Origin: Stenotrophomonas maltophilia
GTDB taxonomy: Bacteria > Pseudomonadota > Gammaproteobacteria > Xanthomonadales > Xanthomonadaceae
NCBI RefSeq assembly: GCF_002799155.1
Contig: NZ_NERD01000002.1
Span: forward strand, 620,001 to 684,000
DNA: 64,000 bases
Direction of reading: 5' to 3'
Positions 26,416 through 35,449 of this stretch are shown in pieces. The position numbers were made by a program, and so were the translations under genes. Below the pieces are notes generated by a model. That model was not told where the DNA came from and ran no database searches. It worked only from the letters and a program-made list of their open reading frames with translations. How positions within the stretch are numbered: the first letter of the stretch is position 1; each line of letters opens with the position of its first letter.

Positions 26416-28464
26416 TCATTTCAAGGGCGTGAAGCGGATGGCCTGCCCACCGCCTGGCGCCAGCACCAGCGTCAGGGCATCGGCGCTGGTCACCTCGCGG
26501 GTTTCGCGGGCGAACGCGAACGGGTTGCTGCGGAAGTCGGCACCGTCACCATCGCGGTAGATTTCGGCGCGGTAGCGCACGCCTGGTTCCAGGAATCCCA
26601 GCGTTACCGGCAGCACGCGGCCATGCTCGTCGGTGATGCTGCCGAGGAACCAGTCGCGGCTGTTGCGGTCGCGGCGCACGATCGTCACGTAGTCACCCAC
26701 TTCGCCATCGAGCACGCGGCTCTGCTCCCAGTCCACCGCCACGTCCTCGATGAAGCGGAACGCCTCGCGATGCTGCAGGTAGTGCTCGGGCAGGTCGGCG
26801 GCCATCTGGATCGGGCTGTACAGCACCACGTACAGCGCCAGCTGGCGGGCCAATGTACTGGGAATGGCCTGGCCGTGGCGGCCCTTCAGGCTGAGGATGC
26901 CGGGGGTGTAATCCATCGGCCCGGCCAGCATGCGGGTGAACACCAGGTTGACCTCATGCTCCGGTGGGTTCGGTGGCTGGCCCCAGGCGTTGTATTCCAT
27001 GCCACGGGCACCTTCGCGCGAGATCCAGTTGGGATAGGTACGGCGCAGGCCGGTGTCCTTGATCGGCTCATGCGGGTTCACCGACAGATGGCGGCGCGCG
27101 GCTTCCTGCACCACCTTCAGGTGGTGGCGGGCCATGAACTGGCCGTCGTGCCACTCGCGCCACAGTGGGCCACCGGCCGGATTGCGGCGGTCGACCTGGC
27201 CGTCGTCGCAGACATAGCCGGTCTTGAACTGGTCCACGCCCAGCCGTGCGTACAGGTCCAGCGCGGCCCCCAGCTGGTCCTCGTAATGTTCGATGGCACA
27301 GCCGGTTTCGTGGTGGCCGATCAGGTGCACGCCCTTGTTCAGGCCATACGCTGACAGCGCTTCGATATCGAAATCGGGCGTGGCGCGGGTGAAGTCGAAG
27401 TCGTAACCGTTGCCCACCCACATGCCGTCCCAGCCCGGGTTCCAGCCTTCCACCAGCACGCCACGGAAGCCGTGCGCGGCGGCGAAATCGATGACTTTCT
27501 TCGTTTTGGCGGTGGTGGCCGCGTGCTTCGGCCCGGTCGCCCAGCTCTCATTGTCCAGGTGCATCGACCACCACACGCCCAGGTACTTGGCCGGCTTCAC
27601 CCAGCTCACGTCGCCCAGCGCATTGGGCTCGTTGAGGTTGAGGATCAGGTCCGATTCGACCAGGCCACCGGCACGGTCGGCGATCTGCAGCGTGCGCCAC
27701 GGCGTGGCGAAGGGCAGGGCACGGCGCACTTTCCAGCCTTCCGCCGAGGGCGACAGCTGCGCGCGCAGGCGCTGGCCCTCGGTTCGCCGCAGCCACATGC
27801 CGGCATAGTCCACCAGCGCCGCCTCGTGGATCGCCACATGCAGGCCATCGCGGCTGCGCAGGGTCATCGGCGTGTGTACCAGCGGAACTTCACGCAGCGG
27901 CGTGCGCTGGTACAGGTATTCGTAGTGGATCGGTTCGCCGGCGGGAATCCACCACGCGGTGGAATCCTGTGCGATGGCGAACTCGGTCAGTTCGTCATCG
28001 ATGATCGCCTCGTGCAGGTTCGGCTGTTCGGGGAACACATAGCGGAAGCCCAGGCCGTCGTCGTAGACGCGGAACACCACATCCAGCCGCCGCTTGCTGC
28101 CAGTGGTCTCGGCCAGCTGCACGGTCAGCTCGTTGAAGTGGTTGCGGGTGATCCGGCGTTCGCCCCACGGCTGCTCCCAGCGGTCATCGACGCTGCGCCG
28201 CTGCTGGCCGAGCAGGGCGAAATCGCGGTCCAGGCGCCCGTCGCGCAGGGCGAAGCCGAGCTTCGAATCTTCCACCACGGTTTGGCCGAGGCGTTCCACG
28301 CGGTAGCGGGCGGTGCCGCCGTCCAGCACCAGGCTGACCGTGAGCACCTTGCCCGGTGATTCGACGCTGGCCACCTGTGGCGCGGCCTGTGCCAGCGTGG
28401 CCCAGGTCAGCAGGGCCAGACCGAGCAGGTGCGCGATTGCCGCGCGTACTGCAGTGGGTGACAT
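26416..28464 (-). CDS. GH97 alpha-glucosidase (SusB-like)
   Basis: Exported glycoside hydrolase of 682 residues of family GH97, comparable to SusB of Bacteroides, releasing glucose from maltodextrins in the periplasm. A signal peptide (LLGLALLTWATLAQAAP) precedes an N-terminal beta-sandwich domain, a (beta/alpha)8 barrel (YLGVWWSMHLD to about residue 570) and a C-terminal beta domain. Typical GH97 signatures are VNPHEPIKDTGLRRTYPN and REGARGMEYNAWG, the latter holding a conserved glutamate. These are consistent with an inverting (SusB-type) member. Start at 28464, with GGGAGGGG 9-10 nt before. It is on the receptor's strand but 225 nt away and divergent from the next hydrolase, sharing site 3. 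Confidence 0.92.
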   Translation of the reverse strand: MSPTAVRAAIAHLLGLALLTWATLAQAAPQVASVESPGKVLTVSLVLDGGTARYRVERLGQTVVEDSKLGFALRDGRLDRDFALLGQQRRSVDDRWEQPWGERRITRNHFNELTVQLAETTGSKRRLDVVFRVYDDGLGFRYVFPEQPNLHEAIIDDELTEFAIAQDSTAWWIPAGEPIHYEYLYQRTPLREVPLVHTPMTLRSRDGLHVAIHEAALVDYAGMWLRRTEGQRLRAQLSPSAEGWKVRRALPFATPWRTLQIADRAGGLVESDLILNLNEPNALGDVSWVKPAKYLGVWWSMHLDNESWATGPKHAATTAKTKKVIDFAAAHGFRGVLVEGWNPGWDGMWVGNGYDFDFTRATPDFDIEALSAYGLNKGVHLIGHHETGCAIEHYEDQLGAALDLYARLGVDQFKTGYVCDDGQVDRRNPAGGPLWREWHDGQFMARHHLKVVQEAARRHLSVNPHEPIKDTGLRRTYPNWISREGARGMEYNAWGQPPNPPEHEVNLVFTRMLAGPMDYTPGILSLKGRHGQAIPSTLARQLALYVVLYSPIQMAADLPEHYLQHREAFRFIEDVAVDWEQSRVLDGEVGDYVTIVRRDRNSRDWFLGSITDEHGRVLPVTLGFLEPGVRYRAEIYRDGDGADFRSNPFAFARETREVTSADALTLVLAPGGGQAIRFTPLK

Positions 28465-28543
28465 CGGCAGTTCCCCTCCCAAGGCGCCGTTGGCAGACCC
28501 GGACCATAAGCCAGCGCGGCAGGCGCGCTACCGCGCAACGCCA

Positions 28544-28557
28544 TGAATACGTATGCA
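28544..28557. promoter_or_regulatory. Putative LacI-family operator (site 3)
   Basis: TGAATACGTATGCA, identical to site 1, in the divergent promoter region between the GH97 gene (80 nt away) and the six-hairpin glycosidase (151 nt away). Confidence 0.75.
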
Positions 28558-28707
28558 GCTGGACGCAGCCGACAGCCCCGCGTCTACCATGGGGCCAAGG
28601 CACCTTGAGGGAGGGGCCGCGCCCGCCCGCCGGCAACGACGGTGCGGACCTACAACGCGTGCAGAGAGGGAGGGAGGCCGACGGGCGCAAGCCGGTCCGC
28701 CGCTTCG

Positions 28708-30900
28708 ATGCTGAAGACCATTTGCCTGACCGCTGCCCTGGGGGCAGCGCTGGGATCGACCGCGCAGGCGGCCGACCTGCAATTCGACGGCCGCCATGCG
28801 CGCGCCGAAGCCGCTGCCAAGGGCAGCTTCGTGCTGCATGCGCAGAAGGGCGAGGTGCGCATCGCGCCGATGCCGATGCGCAGCCAGACCGGCAGCGTGA
28901 TGTTCGATGCACTGTTCGCGCTGGCCCAGCAGGAGATGGACCAGGACCGCGTGGATGCGATCCGCGATCCTGCGTTCGACGAAGGCCGGCCGGTGCCGTG
29001 CGCGTGCTTCCAGACCGGCGCGCGCTGGCCTTATGTGTGGACCCGCGATGTCAGCTTTGCCGCCGACCTGGCGCTGGCGCGGCTGGATCCGCAGCGCACC
29101 CGGCAGTCGCTGCAGTTCAAGCTGTCGGCGGCACGCGACGGGCAGACGCCCGGACTGTTCGTGGCGCAGGACACCGGTTCCGGTGGCAGCTGGCCGATCA
29201 GCAGCGACCGCGTGGTGTGGTTCCTGGCCGCGCGCCACCTGCTGGATGATCACGCATTTGCCGACCAGGTCTGGCAGGCGCTGCAGGGCACGCTGGCGCA
29301 GGACCGCGCGATGGTGTTCGACGCACAGATGGGCCTGTACCGTGGCGAGACCTCGTTCCTGGACTGGCGCGAGCAGACCTATCCGGGCTGGACCCGTGAG
29401 GACGTGCGCTTCATCGGTGATTCCTACGCGCTGTCCACCAACGTACTGCACTACCAGGCGCTGCGCCTGGCCGAACGCCTCGCTGGACAGCACGGCGACG
29501 CCCGCGCGGCCGACTACAAGGCGTGGGCCGATGCGCTGGCGCAGCAGATCGATGCACGCTTCTGGCGCGAGGATATTGGCCAGTACATGAGCTACATCGG
29601 CGAAGCCGCGCACCCGGTACCGTACGCCAAGGTCGATCTGCTTGGCCTGTCGCTGGGCATCCTGGCCGAGGTGCTGCCACCCGAGCGCGCGCGCCGTGCA
29701 CTGGCTGCCTACCCGATGGGGCCGGCCGGCAGCCCGGTGGTGTGGCCGCAGGAGGCGCAGCAGCCGATCTACCACAACCGCGCGATCTGGCCGTTCGTCA
29801 GTGCCTACTCGCTGCGTGCCGCGCGGCAGCTGGACGACGCGCCGCGCATCGCCGCCGAGATCCGCTCGCTGATGCAGGGCGCCGCGCTGGCCGGTTCCAA
29901 CATGGAGAACTACGAACTGGCCAGCCAGGCCGTGCATGTTGACGAAGGCGCACTCAGCGGCCCGGTGGTCAACTCCGAACGCCAGCTGTGGTCGGTGGCC
30001 GGCTATCTGTCGATGGTGGTCGAAGGCGTATTCGGCGTGCAGGACGATGGCCGGGTGCAGCCCAAGCTGCCGGCGGTGCTGGTGCCCGAACTGTTCGGCA
30101 AGCAGCGCCGCATCGCGCTGGAAGCCAATGGCAAGCGCTATGTGCTGGAGCGACCGAAGCAGGTGGGTGATGGCCTGCTGGTGGCGGGCAAGGTGAAGAT
30201 GCGCGGGACCACCACTACCGTGCAGCTGGTGGCCGCGCCGTCGCGCACGTTGCCCGCCAGCACGGCCGATGCAGAGGCGCGTGCACCGGCAACTCCGGCC
30301 GCACCGCAGGCGCGGCGCAGCGGAAAGGGTTGGTCGGTAGCGGTGGCCGAAGGCCAGGTGCTGTGGCAGGACGGCCGGGCGGTGACCGCGATCCACAAGG
30401 GCGTGGCACGGATCGGCGACGACGGCCTGCAGCATTGTTTGAGCCTGACCCGTCGCGAAGGTGCACTGGAATCGCTGCACAGCCCGATGCTGTGTGTTGG
30501 CCCACAGCAGGTGCTGCGCGGTGCACGCCAGTGGCAGTTCACTGCAGCCAAGGCCGGGCAGGTGCGCCTGCGCCTGCAGTACAGCAACCCCAATGGACCG
30601 ATCAACACCGGTGTGACCGCCGCAGTGAAGCAGTTGGCGGTGCAGTGCGCCGCCCAGCCCGTGCAGCGCTTGACCGTGACGTTGCCGCACAGCGTGACCG
30701 CACAGGATTCCACTGCCGCGACGTTCAGCGTGCCCAAGGGACGTTGCAGCGTGAAGCTGGAAGAGGGCTTCAACATGAGCGCGCTGCAGCACTTCGCGCA
30801 TTACACCGGCGGCAAGGGCGGGCGCGACGGCGTGCTCAACCAGGCCCAGGTGCAGGCGCTGAAGGTGGCGCCAGTGGCTGTGGTCGAGGGCAACCGATGA
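28708..30900 (+). CDS. Exported six-hairpin glycosidase-like protein
   Basis: Protein of 730 residues with signal peptide (LTAALGAALGSTAQAAD). Residues about 40-440 look like an (alpha/alpha)6 six-hairpin glycosidase, with conserved patches RWPYVWTRDVSFAADLALAR, SSDRVVWFLAARHLL, SFLDWREQTYPGW and NRAIWPFVSAYSLRAAR. A further 250 residues hold a linker rich in Ala/Pro and a beta-rich C-terminal domain with four cysteines. Its place between GH97 and a sugar transporter suggests a glucan-debranching or glucoamylase-like role in the periplasm; the activity is not established. The start is uncertain: GTG 28642 is also in frame, but ATG 28708 gives a clean signal. It overlaps the transporter by 4 nt. 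Confidence 0.8.
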   Translation: MLKTICLTAALGAALGSTAQAADLQFDGRHARAEAAAKGSFVLHAQKGEVRIAPMPMRSQTGSVMFDALFALAQQEMDQDRVDAIRDPAFDEGRPVPCACFQTGARWPYVWTRDVSFAADLALARLDPQRTRQSLQFKLSAARDGQTPGLFVAQDTGSGGSWPISSDRVVWFLAARHLLDDHAFADQVWQALQGTLAQDRAMVFDAQMGLYRGETSFLDWREQTYPGWTREDVRFIGDSYALSTNVLHYQALRLAERLAGQHGDARAADYKAWADALAQQIDARFWREDIGQYMSYIGEAAHPVPYAKVDLLGLSLGILAEVLPPERARRALAAYPMGPAGSPVVWPQEAQQPIYHNRAIWPFVSAYSLRAARQLDDAPRIAAEIRSLMQGAALAGSNMENYELASQAVHVDEGALSGPVVNSERQLWSVAGYLSMVVEGVFGVQDDGRVQPKLPAVLVPELFGKQRRIALEANGKRYVLERPKQVGDGLLVAGKVKMRGTTTTVQLVAAPSRTLPASTADAEARAPATPAAPQARRSGKGWSVAVAEGQVLWQDGRAVTAIHKGVARIGDDGLQHCLSLTRREGALESLHSPMLCVGPQQVLRGARQWQFTAAKAGQVRLRLQYSNPNGPINTGVTAAVKQLAVQCAAQPVQRLTVTLPHSVTAQDSTAATFSVPKGRCSVKLEEGFNMSALQHFAHYTGGKGGRDGVLNQAQVQALKVAPVAVVEGNR

Positions 30901-32384
30901 GCCGCCCTGCAAAGCCGCAGCTGTCGTTCTGGCAGATCTGGAACATGTGCTTCGGCTTCCTCGGCATCCAGTTCGGCTTCGCCCTGCAGAACGCCAACGC
31001 CAGCCGCATCTTCGAGACCCTGGGCGCGGACATGGAGGCGGTGCCGGGGCTGTGGATCGCCGCGCCGCTGACCGGCCTGCTGGTGCAGCCGGTGATCGGC
31101 TACCTGTCCGACCACACCTGGACCCGCTGGGGTCGCCGCCGTCCTTTCTTCATGATCGGTGCGGTACTGACCACCCTGGCCCTGCTGGTGATGCCGAATT
31201 CGCCGACGCTGTGGATCGCCGCCGGCACGCTGTGGGTTCTGGATGCGTCGATCAACGTGTCGATGGAACCGTTCCGTGCCTTCGTTGGCGACCAGCTGGC
31301 GCCACGCCAGCGGCCAGCCGGCTATGCGATGCAGAGCTTCTTCATCGGCGTGGGCGCGATCGTCGCCAGCTTCCTGCCCTTCATCCTGGCCCAGTTCGGC
31401 ATCGCCAATACGGCCGCCGCAGGTGAAGTGCCGGACACCGTTCGCTATGCCTTCTATTTCGGCGCAGTGGTGCTGCTGGCGGCGATCACCTGGACGGTGG
31501 TCAGCACCCGCGAGTACTCGCCCGCAGAGCTGGCCGGCTTCGATGATGCCGAGCCGCCGGCACACCACACCGCAGCCGCGGTCAGCGGACCGGCACCGTG
31601 GGCGCAGGTGGTGTTCTGGCTGGGGCTGGGCGTGCTGCTGGCGCTGCTGATCGCCTGGCGGCAGGGCGACAGGATGCTGTACGTGCTGGCCGGCCTGTGT
31701 GCGGGCTATGGCCTTCTGCTGGCGCTCGCCCGCGCGCTGCCAGACACCCACATGCTGGCCGCCATCGTTGGCGACCTGCGCGCGATGCCCGTCACCATGC
31801 GGCGCCTGGCCTGGGTACAGTTCTTCTCGTGGTTCGCATTGTTCGCCATGTGGATCTACACCACCGCCGCGGTGGCCGGCACCCACTTCGGCTCGATCGA
31901 TCCGCAGTCGGCGGCCTACAACGAAGGCGCCAACTGGGTGGGCGTACTGTTTGGTGCCTACAACGGCTTCGCTGCGCTGGCCGCGGTACTGATCCCGCCG
32001 ATGGTGCGTGCGATCGGCCTGCGCTGGAGCCACCTGGTCAACCTGTGGCTGGGCGGCGCCGGCCTGGTCTCGCTGATGTTCATCCGTGATCCGCACTGGC
32101 TGCTGCTGTCGATGGCCGGCGTCGGCTTCGCCTGGGCGTCGATCCTGTCGCTGCCGTACGCACTGCTGTCCGACAGCGTGCCGGCGTCGAAGATGGGCGT
32201 GTACATGGGCATCTTCAATTTCTTCATCGTGATCCCGCAGCTGGTGGCGGCCAGCGCGCTCGGCTTTGCCCTGCGCGCCTGGCTGGGTGGCCAGCCGATG
32301 CATGTGCTGGTGCTGGGCGGCTGCAGCCTGTTCGTCGCCGGCCTGTGCGTGCTGCGGGTTCCGTCCCGTCCGGAGGTGGTGTGA
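30897..32384 (+). CDS. MFS sugar transporter (SLC45/GPH-like)
   Basis: Inner-membrane proton-coupled transporter of 495 residues with about 12 hydrophobic segments. The loop motif SDHTWTRWGRRRPFFMIGA resembles sucrose/maltose transporters of the SLC45/SUT group, and a long middle loop separates the two halves. In Caulobacter and Xanthomonas a comparable protein imports maltose. The ATG overlaps the upstream stop (ATGA at 30897-30900), and the stop overlaps the next start (TGATG), so glycosidase, transporter and amylase are translated from one message. It links periplasmic hydrolysis to the cytoplasmic alpha-glucosidase. Confidence 0.9.
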   Translation: MSRPAKPQLSFWQIWNMCFGFLGIQFGFALQNANASRIFETLGADMEAVPGLWIAAPLTGLLVQPVIGYLSDHTWTRWGRRRPFFMIGAVLTTLALLVMPNSPTLWIAAGTLWVLDASINVSMEPFRAFVGDQLAPRQRPAGYAMQSFFIGVGAIVASFLPFILAQFGIANTAAAGEVPDTVRYAFYFGAVVLLAAITWTVVSTREYSPAELAGFDDAEPPAHHTAAAVSGPAPWAQVVFWLGLGVLLALLIAWRQGDRMLYVLAGLCAGYGLLLALARALPDTHMLAAIVGDLRAMPVTMRRLAWVQFFSWFALFAMWIYTTAAVAGTHFGSIDPQSAAYNEGANWVGVLFGAYNGFAALAAVLIPPMVRAIGLRWSHLVNLWLGGAGLVSLMFIRDPHWLLLSMAGVGFAWASILSLPYALLSDSVPASKMGVYMGIFNFFIVIPQLVAASALGFALRAWLGGQPMHVLVLGGCSLFVAGLCVLRVPSRPEVV

Positions 32385-34099
32385 TGCGTGGAGCGCTGTC
32401 TGTTGCTGTTTCCCTGGTGCTGCTGGCCGGCCATGCGGCGGCTGCGCCGCGCCCGGACTACGTCGGCACCACCGAGCCGTTCGCCAGCGATGCGGTGTAT
32501 TTCGTGGTCACCGACCGCTTCGTCAACGGCGACCCGTCCAACGATCATCGCGACCAGGGCGGCAAGCACCGCACCTTCGATATCCCGGTGCCATGCCCGG
32601 ACAAGGTCGACGGCAACATCGGCTACCTCGGCGGCGACTTCCGCGGCGTGCTCGACAATGCGCAATACATCCGCAACCTGGGTTTCGGCGCAGTGTGGAT
32701 CACGCCGATTGTCGACAACCCGGACGAGGCCTTTACCGGCAGCAAAGCGATCAGCTGTACCAGCACGCTGACCGATCGCGGCAAAACCGGTTATCACGGC
32801 TACTGGGGCATCAATTTCTACAAACTCGATGAGCACTTGCCGAGCAAGGACCTGGACTTCGCCGGGTTGACCCAGGGCCTGCATGGCGCAGGCCTGAAGG
32901 TGGTGCTGGACATCGTCGGCAACCACGGTTCGCCGGCCTGGACCATGCCGACGCGGCAGCCGCAGTTCGGCCAGCTCTTCGACAAGGACGGAAAGCTGAT
33001 TGCCGACCACCAGAACCTGCCGCCGCAGAAACTGGATCCGAAGCACAACCCGCTGCACGCCTTCTACAACAACATCGGCCCGGTCGACAGCAAGGATGGC
33101 TCGATCTTCGACGGCAACCTGGCCGAGCTGTCCGACTTCAACCAGGATAATCCGGCGGTGATGGACTATCTGGTCGGTGCGTACCTGCAGTGGACCGCAC
33201 AGGGCGTTGATGCGCTGCGCATCGACACCATTGGCTGGCTGCCGCACCCGTGGTGGCACGCCTTCGTCAAGCGCATCCGCGCCGAGCATCCGGACATGTT
33301 CATGTTCGGCGAAGCGTTCGATTACAACGCGGCCAGCATTGCCGAACACACCTGGCCGGCCAATGCCAACGTCAGCGTGCTGGATTTCCCGCTGCGTGGC
33401 GCGATGGAGCAGACCTTCGGCACTGCCGGCAAGGGCTTTGAGACGCTGGCCGAACCGCTGCACCTGAGTGGCGGGCCATACGCCAACCCGTACGAGCTGA
33501 TGAGTTTCTACGACAACCACGACATGCCGCGCCTGCAGGCCAGCGACAACGGCTTCATCGACGCGCACAACTGGCTGTTCACCGCACGCGGCATTCCGGT
33601 GGTCTATTACGGTTCGGAAACCGGCTTCATGCGTGGCCGCGCCGAGCATGCCGGCAACCGCGCCTACTTCGGCCAGTCGCGCGTGGACGCTGCGCCGCAG
33701 AGCCCGATCTTCGCGCCGCTGCAGCGTATCGCGCGATTGCGCGAAGCCACGCCGGCGCTGCAGCGTGGCCTGCAGGTGAACGAGCGCCTGCAGGGTGATG
33801 AGGCGGTGTTCTTCCGCGTGCTGCAGCATGGCGACGTGGCGCAGACCGCGCTGGTGCTGCTGAACAAGGGCGACCGGGCGAAGACGTTCAGCGTGGAGCG
33901 CTACCTGCAGGCCGGTACCTGGCGCGATGCGCTGGGGGGCGGGGCGCTGAGGGTGGACGGCCGCCTTCAGGCCGAAATCCCCGCGCACGGGGTGAGGGTC
34001 TACGTGCTGGACGCGCAGGTGAAGCAGCCAGCGCTGCAGGCCGAACTGGACAAGGCCATGGCCGACCAGCAGGCGCGCGACCAGCGGCTGGGGCGGTGA
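32384..34099 (+). CDS. Exported GH13 alpha-amylase / cyclomaltodextrinase-like enzyme
   Basis: Secreted GH13 enzyme of 571 residues. A signal peptide (SVAVSLVLLAGHAAAAP) is followed by a catalytic barrel with all four conserved regions: DIVGNHG, DALRIDTIGW (nucleophile Asp281), MFGEAFDY (acid/base Glu310) and FYDNHDMPRL (Asp380). The opening SDAVYFVVTDRFVNGDPSND is like that of cyclodextrin glucanotransferases (GH13_2) and related amylases, but the extra C-terminal starch-binding domains of true CGTases are missing, so alpha-amylase or cyclomaltodextrinase activity is as likely. Last gene of the three-gene operon started at site 3. Confidence 0.9.
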   Translation: MRGALSVAVSLVLLAGHAAAAPRPDYVGTTEPFASDAVYFVVTDRFVNGDPSNDHRDQGGKHRTFDIPVPCPDKVDGNIGYLGGDFRGVLDNAQYIRNLGFGAVWITPIVDNPDEAFTGSKAISCTSTLTDRGKTGYHGYWGINFYKLDEHLPSKDLDFAGLTQGLHGAGLKVVLDIVGNHGSPAWTMPTRQPQFGQLFDKDGKLIADHQNLPPQKLDPKHNPLHAFYNNIGPVDSKDGSIFDGNLAELSDFNQDNPAVMDYLVGAYLQWTAQGVDALRIDTIGWLPHPWWHAFVKRIRAEHPDMFMFGEAFDYNAASIAEHTWPANANVSVLDFPLRGAMEQTFGTAGKGFETLAEPLHLSGGPYANPYELMSFYDNHDMPRLQASDNGFIDAHNWLFTARGIPVVYYGSETGFMRGRAEHAGNRAYFGQSRVDAAPQSPIFAPLQRIARLREATPALQRGLQVNERLQGDEAVFFRVLQHGDVAQTALVLLNKGDRAKTFSVERYLQAGTWRDALGGGALRVDGRLQAEIPAHGVRVYVLDAQVKQPALQAELDKAMADQQARDQRLGR

Positions 34100-34137
34100 G
34101 GGCGCCGCCGGGCATGGTCCGGCCCTACCGCTCTGGT

Positions 34138-34192
34138 GGGTGCCAACCTTGGTTGGCACGCTTTTCGAGCAGTCGAGCAAGCCCGACTCTAC
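34138..34192. repeat. SMAG-like element with decayed partner
   Basis: Hairpin GGTGCCAACCTTGGTTGGCAC (34139-34159) followed by a degenerate second hairpin ending in CTAC (34189-34192). It lies between the amylase and the SseB gene. Confidence 0.65.
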
Positions 34193-34224
34193 AATAGGCA
34201 CCCCTCACGCCCCACCGTACCGCC

Positions 34225-34611
34225 ATGACCGACCTCGCCCCGCAGACCCCGATTGAAACCCTGCTGAAGGCGGCGATGGACGGGGCGGTGCCGATCCGCG
34301 CCTTCATGGAGGCCTTCGTTGCCTCCGAAGTCGTGCTGCTGACCGGCAGCCTGGTCACCCCCGATGGCAGCGGCTTCGACCCGCTGCTGTTCGACAAGCA
34401 GGGCACCCTGCATGTGGCCGTGTTCACCGATCCATCGCGGGTGGGCATCTACAGCCAGCAGGCCGAACACCAGATCCGCTGGCTGATGCTGGACGTGCTG
34501 CGCCGGGTGCCGGGGGGCTATGGCGTGGTGATCAACCCGGGTACTTCGCTGGGTTTTGAGGTTTCCCCGAGCGGCGTGGGCGAAATCCTGAAGGACTTCG
34601 CCCAGGGCTGA
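34225..34611 (+). CDS. SseB-family protein
   Basis: Cytoplasmic protein of 128 residues with the N-terminal SseB-type domain (PF07179). Supporting segments are IRAFMEAFVASEVVLLTGS, FDPLLFDKQGTLHVAVFTD and a C-terminal GGYGVVINPGTSLGFEVSP. It is shorter than E. coli SseB (about 260), containing one domain only. Function unknown; the family is often linked to sulfur metabolism enzymes, but no such gene is next to it. Confidence 0.8.
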   Translation: MTDLAPQTPIETLLKAAMDGAVPIRAFMEAFVASEVVLLTGSLVTPDGSGFDPLLFDKQGTLHVAVFTDPSRVGIYSQQAEHQIRWLMLDVLRRVPGGYGVVINPGTSLGFEVSPSGVGEILKDFAQG

Positions 34612-34629
34612 GCCGCCGCCTCGTCACTT

Positions 34630-34654
34630 GTAGCGTCGAGCCATGCTCGGCTGC
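34630..34654. repeat. GTAG-headed hairpin
   Basis: GTAG followed by CGTCGAGCCATGCTCGGCTG, a SMAG-like variant with a CGAGC/GCTCG stem, between the SseB and GNAT genes. Confidence 0.6.
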
Positions 34655-34745
34655 TCCTGCCATCTGCCAGATCAGTCAACAGCAAGCTTCCCTTCGGCCG
34701 CCCGACGTGGTCCCCTCTGGATAACATCGGGAACGAGGCTCTGCC

Positions 34746-35210
34746 ATGGAATTCAGGATGCTTCCGGCTGACGCGCCGGAACGAATGCAACTGGCGCAGT
34801 GGTACCACGCGCAATGGGGCCGGGAGGCTGGCCTTTCACTGGAACAGGAACTGCAGCGGCTCAACCTGCCGCAGGATGCCGGGGGATTCCCGCACCTGAT
34901 GGCCGCCTTCGATGGCGGCCAGCTGGTCGGTGCGGTCCAGCTCAAGCGCCGCGAGATGCAGGCCTTCCCGCAGTACGAGCACTGGCTGGGCAGTGTGTTC
35001 GTGGCCGACAGTCATCGGGGCCGCGGACTGGCCAGTGGCCTGGTCGAGCAGGCAGCGGCGCAGGCGATGCGGATGGGCGTTTCCGAGCTGTATCTACAGA
35101 CCGAAGCGCTGGATGGCGGCCTGTACGCTCGGCTGGGCTGGGAGCCGCTGCAGGAAGCCGACAATCGCAGCCTTCGAGTTCTGGTGATGGTGCGCAGGCT
35201 GGCCGCATGA
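34746..35210 (+). CDS. GNAT-family N-acetyltransferase
   Basis: Acetyltransferase of 154 residues with the acetyl-CoA binding motif VFVADSHRGRGLASGLVEQA and the following strand VSELYLQTEALDGGLYARLGWEPL. The substrate is unknown. The ATG at 34746 is adjacent to a weak GAGGC; length is normal. The TGA stop overlaps the start of a small membrane-protein frame by 4 nt. Confidence 0.85.
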   Translation: MEFRMLPADAPERMQLAQWYHAQWGREAGLSLEQELQRLNLPQDAGGFPHLMAAFDGGQLVGAVQLKRREMQAFPQYEHWLGSVFVADSHRGRGLASGLVEQAAAQAMRMGVSELYLQTEALDGGLYARLGWEPLQEADNRSLRVLVMVRRLAA

Positions 35211-35401
35211 ACGCCCCAACGGCCCCTCATTCCCGCTTTGCGCTGATCTTCCTGGTCGCAGCCATCGCCGCCGCGCTGGTGTCCATGCACCTGCTGCGCG
35301 CGGCCTGGCATCTGGCGCAGCGGGCGCGACAGCAGGGCCGTTCGGCATGGACGTTCGGAGTGCCGGCGGCGCTGGGCACCGTCGCTTCGATCGTGGCCTA
35401 G
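35207..35401 (+). CDS. Small membrane protein, possibly truncated
   Basis: A frame of 64 codons starting in an ATGA overlap with the GNAT gene. The product has one clear hydrophobic segment (FALIFLVAAIAAALVSMHLL) and a second near the C-terminus (WTFGVPAALGTVASIVA). It ends at TAG 35399-35401. Reading past that stop in frame gives VRLALPGPKVAAR and then TGA, so the ancestral protein may have been 78 residues with Trp or Gln at the stop. I recognise no family. Confidence 0.5.
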   Translation: MNAPTAPHSRFALIFLVAAIAAALVSMHLLRAAWHLAQRARQQGRSAWTFGVPAALGTVASIVA

Positions 35402-35449
35402 GTGCGGCTGGCGCTGCCGGGACCGAAGGTGGCGGCGCGCTGACTGCGC

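Noticed and set aside
28528..30912. Minus-strand open frame of 794 codons opposite the six-hairpin glycosidase
   Set aside because: Antisense shadow; composition is unlike a protein family and the plus-strand gene has a signal peptide, domains and operon overlaps.
31958..34201. Minus-strand open frame of 747 codons opposite the transporter and amylase
   Set aside because: Crosses two clear plus-strand genes and has no recognisable domain.
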